This document shows, piece after piece, positions 24,401 to 34,501 of a DNA stretch of 64,000 nt. Under the pieces are notes generated by a model. It saw only the letters and a program-made list of their open reading frames with translations, was not told the DNA's origin and did not search any database. The DNA comes from Pestalotiopsis fici W106-1. Its lineage: Eukaryota > Ascomycota > Sordariomycetes > Amphisphaeriales > Sporocadaceae. The stretch's first letter is position 1, and each line of letters begins with the position of its first letter. Location: NCBI RefSeq assembly GCF_000516985.1, contig NW_006917099.1, positions 62,001-126,000 on the forward strand. The letters run 5' to 3'. The translations under genes were made by a program, and so were the position numbers.

Positions 24401-26265
24401 CCAATGCCCTCAAAATGAGCAATCGCGAGCTGGAATGATGCCTCTGCTGAGACGCTGGTTGAAGACTCTTGAACTTTGCAATTCAAATCCTCAACCAATT
24501 CTTTGGCAACCCCTCTGGGAAGCGTGAAATGGGCGTACTTTGTTGTGTATTCGAACTAAAAGAAAATTAGTCCTATATTATTTGATATGATGCAGCCTTG
24601 TGTGTGCATACATCCGGCAATGCAGATAAGAAATCACGGTTATCGCTCTCTGAAGCGACGTTCCTCTGAGTGTCCAATAGCCCTGCAACTCTCGATATGG
24701 GCTGAACCTCCATATATTTTGGTTTCCACAGGTCTTCGAAAGGATCTTTCAACAAACCCTACAATGAATCAGCGCGTCATTTGCTCTACCAAGACCAGAA
24801 GATCTTACCATTCGTTTGAGGACTAATCGCAGTACAGATAGGAGTCCAGACTTGACAGCACCACGAAGTACATTGAGCGGTTTCATGATGATTGAAAAAC
24901 CTTGGCTCGCAATATTGACCATATTCCACCACAATCCACCAGGCGGATTTAGTTGAGGCGATGCGGCTAGCGGCTTCTCTGAGTGAGTCTCTTCAGGTTC
25001 GCTGTTATCAGCTTCAGCAGTAGGATGGCTGTTGATGATCTTTAGCAGCCTTTCTCCTTGGCGATAATGAACCTAATTCTTTTTGGATCATTGATAACTC
25101 ACTCTGTAAATAATACCCCGAGAAGGATCAGCTGGGGTCCAATTAGCCGAATCGGGAATCTGTGCTCGGGCTTATATCTCAGCGTAACCAATAGTGTTTT
25201 ATTGATAAGTAGTTGTTGACTCTCCGTATATGCGACTCGTTCAAAGATTTTTGTTTTCAGGAAATCAACAAGTCTCATCATTGCGTCCTCATCTCGCTTC
25301 ATCTCGCGGGTCTTATCAAGGATGAGACTTTCGAAAGGGTCGCCACCATGCATGTAGATTCTGCTGAATAGCAACCCAAAGCTGAAGATATCTGCCTGGG
25401 GAAGATCGTCTACCTTGACCTTGGTTCCAAATGTCAGTTCGGGGGCGGTCCAGGGTTCGGTTCCAAGTCGCGCGGAAAACATGGCATCGTTGTCATAGTC
25501 GTTCATGATGACAGAGAATCCAAAGTCACAGAGCTTGGCAACATACTTGCTCTTGTCGACTTTTGTGGTATCTTGTTCTTGGAATATCAGAACGTTCTCT
25601 ACCTTCAAGTCGCAGTGCGCTATCCTGTGGTTGTGTAACACTGCGAGTCCTGAGAGAATATCGAGATTTAGATCGAGTTTCACCTTCCAATCGGCTATGT
25701 CTGCGGATTGCGCCATGAAGGCAGCGAGGTTTCCATGGTCTGCTGCTTCGAGTAAGAGACGAGGCCAGTAACGGCCCCCTCTCGGGAGCTCATCCCAGGC
25801 GACACAGAGCAATTGTACCAAGCATTTGGTCTGCTTCACTGTCCTGTTTCCAAGGATGCGCACTTCATTGGTGATTGCGGCTAGCTGTTGAGCGTCACTG
25901 ACAGACTTGGAAAGAATAGGCACGATCTTTTTGGTGACAAACTTGCGGCTCAAGAGGTCTTTCTCTAGCTCTTTCCCTTTGCTGTTATTAATCGAAGCGT
26001 GGTCGTGACGGATGAGAGGTCGAGTGACACCATACGAAGCTCCTGTCCCAACGAATACATGGTCTTGTCCCCCGGAAGAGTTCGAAGAATTATTGAGCAC
26101 AGGTATGTTCAATCTGTTGACCAAACTGAAGAACGCAGCCTGGCCGTACAATGTCCTGGTGGTCTCGGTTCGGCGCAGAACTTCTGCATCTGGAGATACA
26201 GTGTCAAAATCATACTCAAACAAGCTCAAACTAGTAACACTCGTGGGAGCATTTGGATCGTCCAT
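21418..26265 (-). CDS. Protein kinase - Sel1 - ankyrin-repeat protein, 8 exons
   Basis: Eight exons keep one frame for about 1475 residues: 26265-25117, 25072-24809, 24758-24612, 24555-22527, 22470-22089, 22041-21941, 21836-21669, 21605-21418. Residues about 75-380 are a Ser/Thr-kinase fold: FVTKKIV lysine motif, HCDLKVENVL catalytic loop (His217, Asp219), DFG at 247, and a GTEPWTAPE activation segment, so it looks catalytically competent. A Sel1-like repeat (ASFQLAIAHFEGIGTSRNVE) lies near 555-590. Ankyrin repeats run from about 740 to 1270 (TPLWISCASGNIDVASFLFEHGAD; MSALHWAAERGRVEVAFLLLRRGADP). The last three exons add an acidic tail. The 44-nt intron joining kinase to the rest (donor GTATTA) is the weakest junction; if unused, kinase and ankyrin would be two genes. 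It faces the HeLo gene across 482 bp. Confidence 0.78.
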
Positions 26266-26747
26266 ATCTGGCGGTATCACACTGGATTCTGCGGACAGGT
26301 GTTCTTCACAAAATCGGAGAAACGACCATGGCTGCAGTTTGGGCAGCTACGCGCAGAGCTGGTCGGATGACTTGGCATCCCGAGGGCTGAGACCACATTG
26401 CAGTTTGCGGCTGAGAACCTGGCTTGGCGTGCCGATGTGTACAAACAGGGTACAAACAGTCTGAGCAGCTCAGCTCAGCCAGCCATGTTCTCCATGGGCG
26501 TTAAATAAGCTCTGCCAACACCTGTTCTGCCTTAACCCCGCTTTTCCGTCTCGCTACAATATGCTTTGCTCCTTCCTGCAATCAGCCCAGCACGCCCAAA
26601 CCACTGCTTTTTGTTAATTACTTGTTATTCGCGGGTCGTCACGAGCCAAAGCCCATTGCTGGACATTATCTGGGCAGAGACATTTCTCGCGCGACGTAAA
26701 GTGATTCTTCTTCTTCTTTATATTTTCCTGGCAACGACCCATTTGAC
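26266..26747. promoter_or_regulatory. Shared divergent promoter of kinase-ankyrin and HeLo genes
   Basis: 482 bp lie between two ATGs pointing away from each other, so the genes may be co-regulated. A TTC triplet run (near 26706) and a TTTATATTTT stretch lie 30-45 nt before the HeLo ATG. No defined operator is recognised. Confidence 0.45.
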
Positions 26748-28580
26748 ATGTCGGGGCTCGAAATACCCGCCTTTATCGTTGGTCTAAGTGGCCTGATTTC
26801 TGTTGTGGAGAAACCCTTGACGATATGGAAGAGTCTCGCCGAAGCAAAAGCGTTTGGTGCTGATATGACAGGCATCGTGGCACAATTATCAATGGAGTAT
26901 TACCGATTCTTTGCCTGGTGCCGAGTCTCAGGAGCTCTTCAGGAGAACACGGGCGATGCTAACCCAAATCTACCAAGCGATGCCGAACTGTCATTTAATA
27001 ACAATGCATCATTGAGTTTGGAGGCACCAATAGAGAGTGCCATCGCCAGAATTATTGATATTTTAACCGAAGTCACTGAGATCTCAAACAAGTACAGAGA
27101 TTCGGATACTTCAAGCGTGAATCCTACAACGAGAAAGCCAAACACCAGTGTTGCCCACGCTTTGAGTACTGTGTTACCTCTTGTTGGAGCCAAGCACAAC
27201 TCTGGGCTGGTCTCCAAATTGGTACAACAGCGGCAGGCTGCGAATGTGCTACAAGAAAAAACCTCCTTCAGGCTTCGCTTCACATTCGGGTCCAAGCCCT
27301 GGGGCGAATCAGACAAGGTTGCTCTAAATGAAAAGGTGCAAAAGCTGTGCTACTGGAACGATCGGCTTGAGCGAATCATACCAGGCACTATACGGTCTAC
27401 ATTGAGCAGCCAAGCTTTACCTGCACATATGCTCGCAGACGAGAACCAAAAGATATTGGACACACTCATAGAAGCTTCTCAAAATGATAAAGTGTCTGTG
27501 AGAACGCATGGAAAGTTGTGGCAGGAGCGACTAAAGTTTGAAAAGGGAGTTTCCATCAATGCGAGCGACTGGGAAAAGTATAGACGCACGAACTCGTCAA
27601 TTGATGAAATTGAAGGGTTTGGGAAGAGTACTTGCTCAGTCACTCTCAAATTATTCAAAGACGGCCAAAAGCGTGAGTGGGACTTTGCATTTCACATGAA
27701 AAGACCAGCTTCTAATTCTGTAAATCTAGCACCATACATCTGTGTCGTCGAGTGGTACTCGTATGGAACGCTTGACTGGACCAACGACGACGTGCAAATC
27801 GCCACTAGCCGCATTGCAGGACTCGTGCACATGTCATCTCAACCCGAAATCCCGCAGAGTCTTAGGATTCTCAAGGGTCTTTGCTTTGTAGAAACATCCG
27901 ACGCAGTTGGACTAGTCTGCAAAATTCCTGATGCCGCCAATCATTCAAAGCAGCCTGTGTCCCTAAGTTCTCTTATGCGAAAGGAAACTCAAGTCGCGAC
28001 CGGCTTCAAGCGACCCAGCTTGGAGAGACGCCTTCAACTTGCCCAGGACCTCGCGAGCGCCATTTACTCCTTTGGCCTTATCCGTTGGTTTCACAAAGAC
28101 TTCAACTCGCAAAACGTCGTGTTCTTCAGGGACAAGGCAGAACCTGCCGCGATCCTCTTCGACTCCCCCTACATCGCAGGCTTCTCTATTGCACGCCCAG
28201 ATACTGCCGCGCAAAAGTCGCTAGACGTGAATCGTGAGGCACAAGCAATATACATGCATCCCGATCTTCGCAGAAGAGAACCCAATGACAGGCCGCGATA
28301 TCACAGGAAATACGAAATGTATAGTCTGGGGCTAGTGCTGTGCGAGATTGCCATGTGGGCCACGATCGATCGCATGGCTTCAAGCATGTTGGAACCCGAA
28401 GCCTTCAAAAGCAAGATAACCAAGATCTGCGAAGAGGACATGGGATTCTTCGTGCCAAGAAGATATTGTGACCTTGTCGTGCGATGTCTCAAATGTGCAG
28501 ATGATGCCGATGAGGCAGCAAGTTCTTTAGACACTCTGTACTGGTCTGTTGTGCTAGAACTTGCCAAATGCAGATATTGA
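26748..28580 (+). CDS. HeLo-domain protein with C-terminal pseudokinase-like domain
   Basis: Single exon, 610 residues. The first about 230 residues match the HeLo (prion-inhibition and propagation, HET-S N-terminal) helical bundle: MSGLEIPAFIVGLSGLISVV, KAFGADMTGIVAQLSMEYYRF, and a later KVQKLCYWNDRLERIIP helix. HeLo bundles permeabilise membranes in HET-S, HELLP and related cell-death proteins. The C-terminal half has a degraded kinase fold: LQLAQDLASAIYSFG, a loop HKDFNSQNVVFF near residue 448 that keeps Asp and Asn, but AGFS (near 477) where DFG is expected and no glycine-rich loop or clear VAIK lysine. Domain order resembles animal and plant MLKL (helical bundle then pseudokinase). No amyloid motif is obvious. 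Confidence 0.82.
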   Translation: MSGLEIPAFIVGLSGLISVVEKPLTIWKSLAEAKAFGADMTGIVAQLSMEYYRFFAWCRVSGALQENTGDANPNLPSDAELSFNNNASLSLEAPIESAIARIIDILTEVTEISNKYRDSDTSSVNPTTRKPNTSVAHALSTVLPLVGAKHNSGLVSKLVQQRQAANVLQEKTSFRLRFTFGSKPWGESDKVALNEKVQKLCYWNDRLERIIPGTIRSTLSSQALPAHMLADENQKILDTLIEASQNDKVSVRTHGKLWQERLKFEKGVSINASDWEKYRRTNSSIDEIEGFGKSTCSVTLKLFKDGQKREWDFAFHMKRPASNSVNLAPYICVVEWYSYGTLDWTNDDVQIATSRIAGLVHMSSQPEIPQSLRILKGLCFVETSDAVGLVCKIPDAANHSKQPVSLSSLMRKETQVATGFKRPSLERRLQLAQDLASAIYSFGLIRWFHKDFNSQNVVFFRDKAEPAAILFDSPYIAGFSIARPDTAAQKSLDVNREAQAIYMHPDLRRREPNDRPRYHRKYEMYSLGLVLCEIAMWATIDRMASSMLEPEAFKSKITKICEEDMGFFVPRRYCDLVVRCLKCADDADEAASSLDTLYWSVVLELAKCRY

Positions 28581-29959
28581 GAATATGTGCCGCAGCTGTT
28601 GCCATGATAGTTCTCGTTCTGACTCATAGTACTCGCAGTTCTACAGGAGAAATGCAATTGACTATGGTCGTCAGACGAATGGACATTCGCCATTTCCAGT
28701 GTCACGAGAACTTTCATTCAATGCTCCTTGCTAGTGGCTCCAATTATGTACTGTATCAGTACGTTACCTCAATAGCCATTCGCAAATGTTTGATTTTGCG
28801 CAATCACTGATATTCTCACATTTCCTTAGTTAGATGATAGTTATTGCAAGTATAGTTGTTCCTTGGTAATTGAAGATGTAATAATTTCAGAATTGCCGAC
28901 CTTCGGGGACAGGAAGACATGTTGGGCCCCCTGCATTGAGACAGTTTATGTGGATCGTGGGAGAAATGTGGGCAAGAGGCGCTGTAAAATGGTGGAAATT
29001 TAGCGATAACCTCGCTGGAAACGTGTCTTGCAGGGCTTAACGCCGTCCACAACGCCCTGAGTAGCCGCCTTGATTATGTCGAGATAGTTGGTGAACGCAA
29101 CACCGGAAGGGGGTATAAGGAGTGTTAGGTTCGATTCCTAATGGCGCTAGTCACTGGGGTGTCCATGAAGTTATTCTTTTCTGAGATTTGCTGCGCCGTG
29201 CTTATGAAGCCGGTCGATCTCTATTCGCTTATAAAAGACTAGGTACCTATGTTTCGCTTGGAAAATTCCGCGGAATGTTATCGGCAAAATCATGATACAG
29301 ATTGGAGGATGCACGGATTCAACGAGGAGCAAGGCTAGTCAGAAATTTATTAGATTGCACAAAACTTAATGCACCAAATTGTGTAAAACTTATGAATTGC
29401 TTTGAAAGGAGCGCGAACATGGCCGGGGTACCACAACTAAACACCAACACCTCCAGGTAATTGCGTGATGAGGCAATGTCTGATCACTTAATGGTTGCAC
29501 CAAGTACGGTCGCATTCAAGTGCAAATTTGTATATATTGATTGTTAATTGTATTGCATTGGCAAAAGCATTCACGGAAGCCTAAGAAACTAAGTGAAATC
29601 GCCGAAACACAATCGGTGTTGGCCGTTTGATCGGATCCCTTGAAAGGGTCGTTATTACCCAAATGAATAAATGCAGGGAGGAAGAGAGTGGTGACAAAAG
29701 TCCAAAGATGCTTTGGGATACTCACGATATGGTCTGAGTAGGACTCCGTACTCTTAGTAAGGATAGAAATTACAACTAGTTTGCACGTGACATGTGTACT
29801 GCAATGAGAGAAAGAGTATTGGCTGTGTTACACGTGTGAGACACTTCCTGCTACTGCTACTTCAGTCAAACGACTAACTGCATAAAGAACGACAAGACAT
29901 AAGGAAAACCCATGCATCCTCCCCGAAACACCTGTTCTCTGTCTCCTAGCTGAAAATGT
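28581..29959. other. Intergenic, 1.4 kb
   Basis: No supported gene. A perfect 5-bp hairpin TTAGG-TTCGATT-CCTAA at 29125-29141 looks like a tRNA T-arm, but no matching acceptor stem or D-arm is convincing, so no tRNA is called. Confidence 0.4.
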
Positions 29960-30304
29960 CTATTTCGGAGGGCCACCCATCAATGAAGCATCCCCTAGAG
30001 TCCAGACAACGTTCAACGCCAACTTCGTAATCTTCCATACACCTGCTTCATCCTTGACAAGGTCAACGGAATACTCGCCGCCCACAGTATACTTTGGCCC
30101 GGTTGGATATCTACCCTTGCCGGGGGGAGCATGCTGTGCAAGTGATGTAGCAGTGAGAGTCGCAGTGTCGGCGCCATCCTCAAGATTCACGCGGACCATG
30201 CTGATGTTGTGCGTGGTATCCATAGGACCAACTTTATCGAAAACATGTGTGCGAATTAGGGAGAGGTTCGGGATGACTCTTTTGTTGTCGTCGTGAATTT
30301 CCAT
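29960..30304 (-). pseudogene. SnoaL/NTF2-like enzyme, C-terminal part only
   Basis: 114 codons from an ATG at 30304. The sequence HNISMVRVNLEDGADTATLTA, then KYTVGGEYSVDLV and WKITKLALNVVWTLGDASLMG, is the C-terminal half of a SnoaL-like cone fold, as found in fungal hydratase/cyclase-like proteins of about 150-180 residues. The N-terminal helix region that normally precedes it is absent: upstream on this strand the DNA is antisense to PrpF, and no splice partner restores it. I read it as truncated, possibly still expressed. Its start overlaps the PrpF-like fragment that runs the other way. Confidence 0.55.
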
Positions 30305-31285
30305 GACAACGTCTTCTCCGGCCCATGCAGAGTTGGGATCTCTAGCCTGTCCAAAGTGTGCATCGTGGGGTTTTCAGAGCATGCAGATGCCGATGTTGAC
30401 TATACATTCGTCTCTTTGGGTGTGGATAATACTCACGTTGACTTCTCCAGTAACTGCGGGAATATGTCCGCAGCGGTCGGCCCCTTTGCGGTCGATTCGG
30501 GCATGTTGGCGATAACGGCGGCTTCTGCAACCAGTCAAGATCAAACTTCGGCCACCGTCCGCATCCGAAATACCAATACAAACAAAATCATCCACGCAAA
30601 ATTCGCTGTCGTCGATGGCGAAGCTCAGGCTCATGGTGACTTTGCCATTGACGGCGTTGCCGGCTCTTCTGCGCCGGTCGAGCTACGTTTCATCGACCCG
30701 GCAGGCTCGCGAACGGGCAAGCTCTTCCCCACTGGAAATCTTGTCGACGTAATTGACTCGGTGCCGGTTACCTGTATCGATGCCGGAAACGGGCGCTGCT
30801 TTGTTGGGGCAGCAGCACTTGGAGTTGATGGTTCTATTAGCCCACAACAAATCGATGACCACCCGACATTGAAGGACCAATTAGAGTCTATTCGACGCCA
30901 AGCGGGTGTCAGAATGGGTCTTGCTTCAAGGGAAGATGAAGTTCCAGGCAGCGTACCGAAAATAAGCGTTGTCTCTGCTCCGACTGGTACATCTTTAGGA
31001 CTCGCCAACGTTGTCGTCCGCGCTATGTCAGTTGGGCAGCCACACAAGGCTGTTCCCGTCACTGTCGCCCTCGCCCTTACTGCTGCTGCAAAGACTGATG
31101 GGACTATGGTATCAGCATGCTCGGTGCTGAGCGAGCGGGATAACCGTGAAACGGTGATCGCCCACGCGAGTGGAACACTGAAGGTAGCTGCTGTATTTGA
31201 TACCGAAGGCAAACTCAGCTTTGCGACTGTTTTCCGAACGGCAAGAAGATTGATGGAGGGACGTGTATTTTGGAAGGGTGTCTGA
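30293..31285 (+). pseudogene. PrpF-family isomerase fragment lacking its N-terminus
   Basis: 330 codons align to PrpF/methylaconitate isomerase-type proteins: GISSLSKVCIVG, VDFSSNCGNMSAAVGPFAV, LFPTGNLVDVID, the C-terminal ISVVSAP and PHKAVPVTVALALTAAAK. Normal members are about 390-400 residues; the first about 50-60, with the RGGTSKG-type signature, are missing. The frame begins with GTG, and the first in-frame ATG is near 30464, after the conserved NCGN motif. In Ustilago the related Adi1 isomerises aconitate, a role that fits the carrier and aconitase next door. Because the N-terminal domain half is gone, I call it a pseudogene; family assignment is firm, activity doubtful. Confidence 0.7.
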
Positions 31286-32051
31286 GATTGTAAAGATAAT
31301 TATGTGAGAAAAGGTAAAACTGCCTAGCTAAGACAAAGTAATGAATTCGAACAATTCCAGTCACACAACATACCTGTGATGCTTGACCATTCTTGTAACT
31401 AGCAATACTAGAACGTGAATCGATACGGCGTAGGTGTCAATATTGTAGACATAGTCAACCGTGGTGGCCGCATGCTGGAATGGGTCATGATTCAAACACC
31501 TCTTGTAGATTGAGGTCAAATGAATTCACTAGTGTGAATTCAATGTAAGATCTTTTAGATATTATAACCAATATCTGAAGAATGTATGAATCACCCAGCG
31601 CACATCAATATCCCGGCAGCCTTGACCAATATCCCAATACGCAATGGCTACAAACCTCCGCAATGTGCTTCAATGCGGGATTTGTGTTAGGTGCTAGGCA
31701 CCACACTAAGGTTAGGTACTAGTACCTAATTTCCCCCGCAGTTACTCTAGCTCTCCGCCCTCTTTTGTATATCACTTTTGCTACGTTTGCCACAAATCAG
31801 ATTGAGAGGATCATTAATGCCTGATTATTATTGGTCTCGTGGCCTGTAGGTAGATTACCTAGTCGACTCCATCTAAACCTTCGTTTCCCGTTATTTCCGT
31901 GAAGTCACTGCTACTTACCACCTAGGCACTGGCCTTACAGTTTGATATGATAGCTTGGCTTATGATAGGATCATGAACCTGCAAAATGATGTGTACTCCG
32001 ATCAACGGTTTCATCTATCCTTCTTCTTCACATAAAGCACAATATGGCACA
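31286..32051. other. Intergenic between convergent genes
   Basis: Between the 3' ends of the PrpF-like fragment and the carrier gene. Contains TAGGTACTAGTACCTA-type palindromic bits near 31715. No gene seen. Confidence 0.4.
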
Positions 32052-33545
32052 TCAGCGATTCAAAGAAGCCATTGCTTCTTTGGCCATGTCCCCAAACCCA
32101 ACCATACAAATAGTCGACCAAACACCAACCGCTATTCTTGGTACTATGCCACGGAAGAGACCGAGAGGGCCAGAGGTCTGAGTGATATACTTTGCAGTGG
32201 ATAGCATCGTCATATTCGCTGGTCGCTTGGGGTCTTTGGTCATGGACTGCATTTCTACCCGCAAGACCTATAAGCAAAGGATCAGTATTCAATCATAAAA
32301 ATATCGACGAAAGGTTCATGAAGAAGGGAAAGTTCATAGACTGGGGAGGAGTTTATAATGGAAATTCCAACCGTCAATATAGTCAACACAAATAATTTCA
32401 CCAGTTTGCTTCGAAGTGATGCGAAAGAAAGTCTCACCTCGAAAGGCTGATTCCAGCAGCTAAGTGCGCCACCAATAGATGATGCCAGAATCTTTTCAGC
32501 AAAAGACGTCTTTTGACCCTTCTTCTTACCCCTCAATGCTCTGATCTTCTCCTCGCTGAATCTTGAGATGCCCATTCTGGAGGACCAGCCCGTGATTTGT
32601 CGAAGGGCAACGGCATTGACACCTCGATATATACCGCGAATGCCCTGTGTCTTAAGAATGTCTGCAAATATCGCCGTGGTGCTACGATCCAATACTCCAA
32701 GTTGCACGTTCTTTGAACGGGTAACTTCAATAGTTTTCATACATGTTGTGGAACCTGTTCTTTTTAGGTTGTGCACTGAGAAAGGAGGGAGGGAAAATAA
32801 AGAAGGGGGGGTTTGTTTAAAATAGGGGGCAGCGGGCGGAACGATTGAACTGAAGTGGATGTGTAGCTGTAGCATAGGGCTTACTCACCCATGGAACCGT
32901 AGGCTTGTGCCGCTCCTCCAGCAACACCTCCTATCACTCCACCAGCACCAGGGCTTGCGTTGAGGTACGTCTTGGAATAGTATTCAGCTTCAGCGGATGC
33001 CAATATCAGGGTAGAACCTTTGGTCGAGGCTTCTATCCAAGCCTATGAGTTTTCAAGCGCCAAGGTGTTAGTGGTGCAAAGGCTCTGAAAGTGGTGGTGT
33101 CATTTAGGTCGCAACACACCCAAGGGATCAATCCCTGATAAAATCCAGCTATGCCTCCTCGTGCCCATGTCTTTTGTATGGCCTCTCGAAGCGTATCGCT
33201 TCTATGAGCTGCAACCTACACACTGTGAATCAATATCATGACCAGTCTCAGTACTGTCTACGGAAAGGACATGTCAATAACTCACGTGGGTCTTTAGAAC
33301 CTCGAAAGGTTGACCAAGCGACGATGCTGTGGAAATGTATCAGTGTCTACGCACTGACCAGCGATGGTGTTGCATTCTGCACACTTCGGTGCACGGCAAC
33401 GATAGAATGCATCGACGAAACCCGGCTTACATTGAAAAATCTGTATCATGGCTCCAACAGCGAGGTTCGACCAGGGAGTCTGCCGCTTCGTGGGCACTCC
33501 CGGCAGTGGCGCGGACACTGGCTCAAGTTTCATTGACATTGTCAT
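32052..33545 (-). CDS. Mitochondrial citrate/2-oxoglutarate-type carrier (Yhm2-like)
   Basis: Six exons (33545-33431, 33326-33286, 33215-33120, 33042-32889, 32754-32438, 32267-32052) give 312 residues, the normal length. Three mitochondrial-carrier repeats are visible. Signatures: SLGQPFEVLKTH (P-x-E-x-x-K) in repeat 1, MKTIEVTR in repeat 2, NQPFEVLRVEMQS in repeat 3. Blocks such as YQGLIPWAWIEASTKG, QAYGSMG and GVNAVALRQITGWSSRMG are those of the Yhm2 group, which moves citrate against 2-oxoglutarate across the inner membrane. It is transcribed away from the aconitase gene, with 956 bp between the ATGs, so the two can be co-regulated. All splice phases agree and no lesion is seen. Confidence 0.88.
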
Positions 33546-34501
33546 GATGAATAGCTGTGAATATTAGAGAATTTGAAGCAAAAGAAGGTGCTCGGCTTAG
33601 ACTTTGTTGCAATTTGAATTGCGGTCACGAGATTATTCGTCGAGCCTGTCAAGGCAGCTTACGACAATTTACCGGGCCAACCCGACACATCCAATAACGG
33701 CCGTCATCCGGGAAGTTCCTGAATGTAATCCGCGGTGCTCGACTCAACAGCCACATTTGATTGTTCGCAAACTAGGATCACGACTGGACCGACCCGGAGT
33801 GGAATGGATCCAAGCGACGCCACTAGATAGTAGGTAGGTGGGGGTGAATAATCGGTGGGTAGTTTCGAAGGCGCACTATTATACTGGATCTCTCCGAGCT
33901 TTCGGCGCGATCCAGTGCAGCTAGCAAACTCCGGGACCTTCCCGAATATTGTTATTGAGCTTTTCTGCGGCTCAGTTCGTCCATTTGATGTGTAAGCAGG
34001 ACTACTTACGGTCGCAACTCTCCTCGCTATGAACTATGTTTTTGCCGGCTGCGATCAATCTATTGCATACTTGATCGGAGCTTACCATCATATGAAAGAT
34101 CCGCACAGACACGGCCACTTAGTCTGATCCGTCCGCATCCTTCCTCGTACGGTTATCTTTTTGGCTCCGTTTTTCTGTTTCTCATGCATTCAGGAGAAAC
34201 ATCAAAGCCTGGCGATGTTTACCTGTCGCCGTGCCGTGCCGTATAACACTTCCGCACGGAAGCTGTTTGGCGCCTCAGTCCTGAAAAGGTCTCACACCAT
34301 AGCCTCTTTCTCAAGCGTTTCGCTTGATCGACGCGTAAGTTAGGAATCCTCAACCACATTTTAATCCTTCTAGGCGACTGGATGTGCATAATGATGTCGT
34401 ACTGACGTAGTCAGTACCCACCGCAGATCACCTGCTTGGGTATATAGTCGCTCTTCAGCACCTCTCTTTTGTAGACTAGAGATCAACTCAGACAACTTTC
34501 A
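33546..34501. promoter_or_regulatory. Divergent intergenic region between carrier and aconitase genes
   Basis: Holds both promoters in 956 bp. Short frames lie inside but none has a motif. GTAGGTAGGT near 33829. No defined regulator site is recognised. Confidence 0.4.

Noticed and set aside
26265..28580. Amyloid-type signalling motif in the kinase or HeLo protein
   Set aside because: Neither N- nor C-termini show a HET-s, sigma or PP-type repeat motif that I can recognise.
29060..29160. Possible tRNA gene
   Set aside because: A T-arm is perfect, but I could not form a matching 7-bp acceptor stem or a normal D-arm and anticodon arm.
30374..30634. Minus-strand frame opposite the PrpF fragment, as a possible N-terminus of the SnoaL-like gene
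   Set aside because: It is antisense to clear PrpF coding sequence, and splicing it to the SnoaL fragment breaks phase or meets a TGA.
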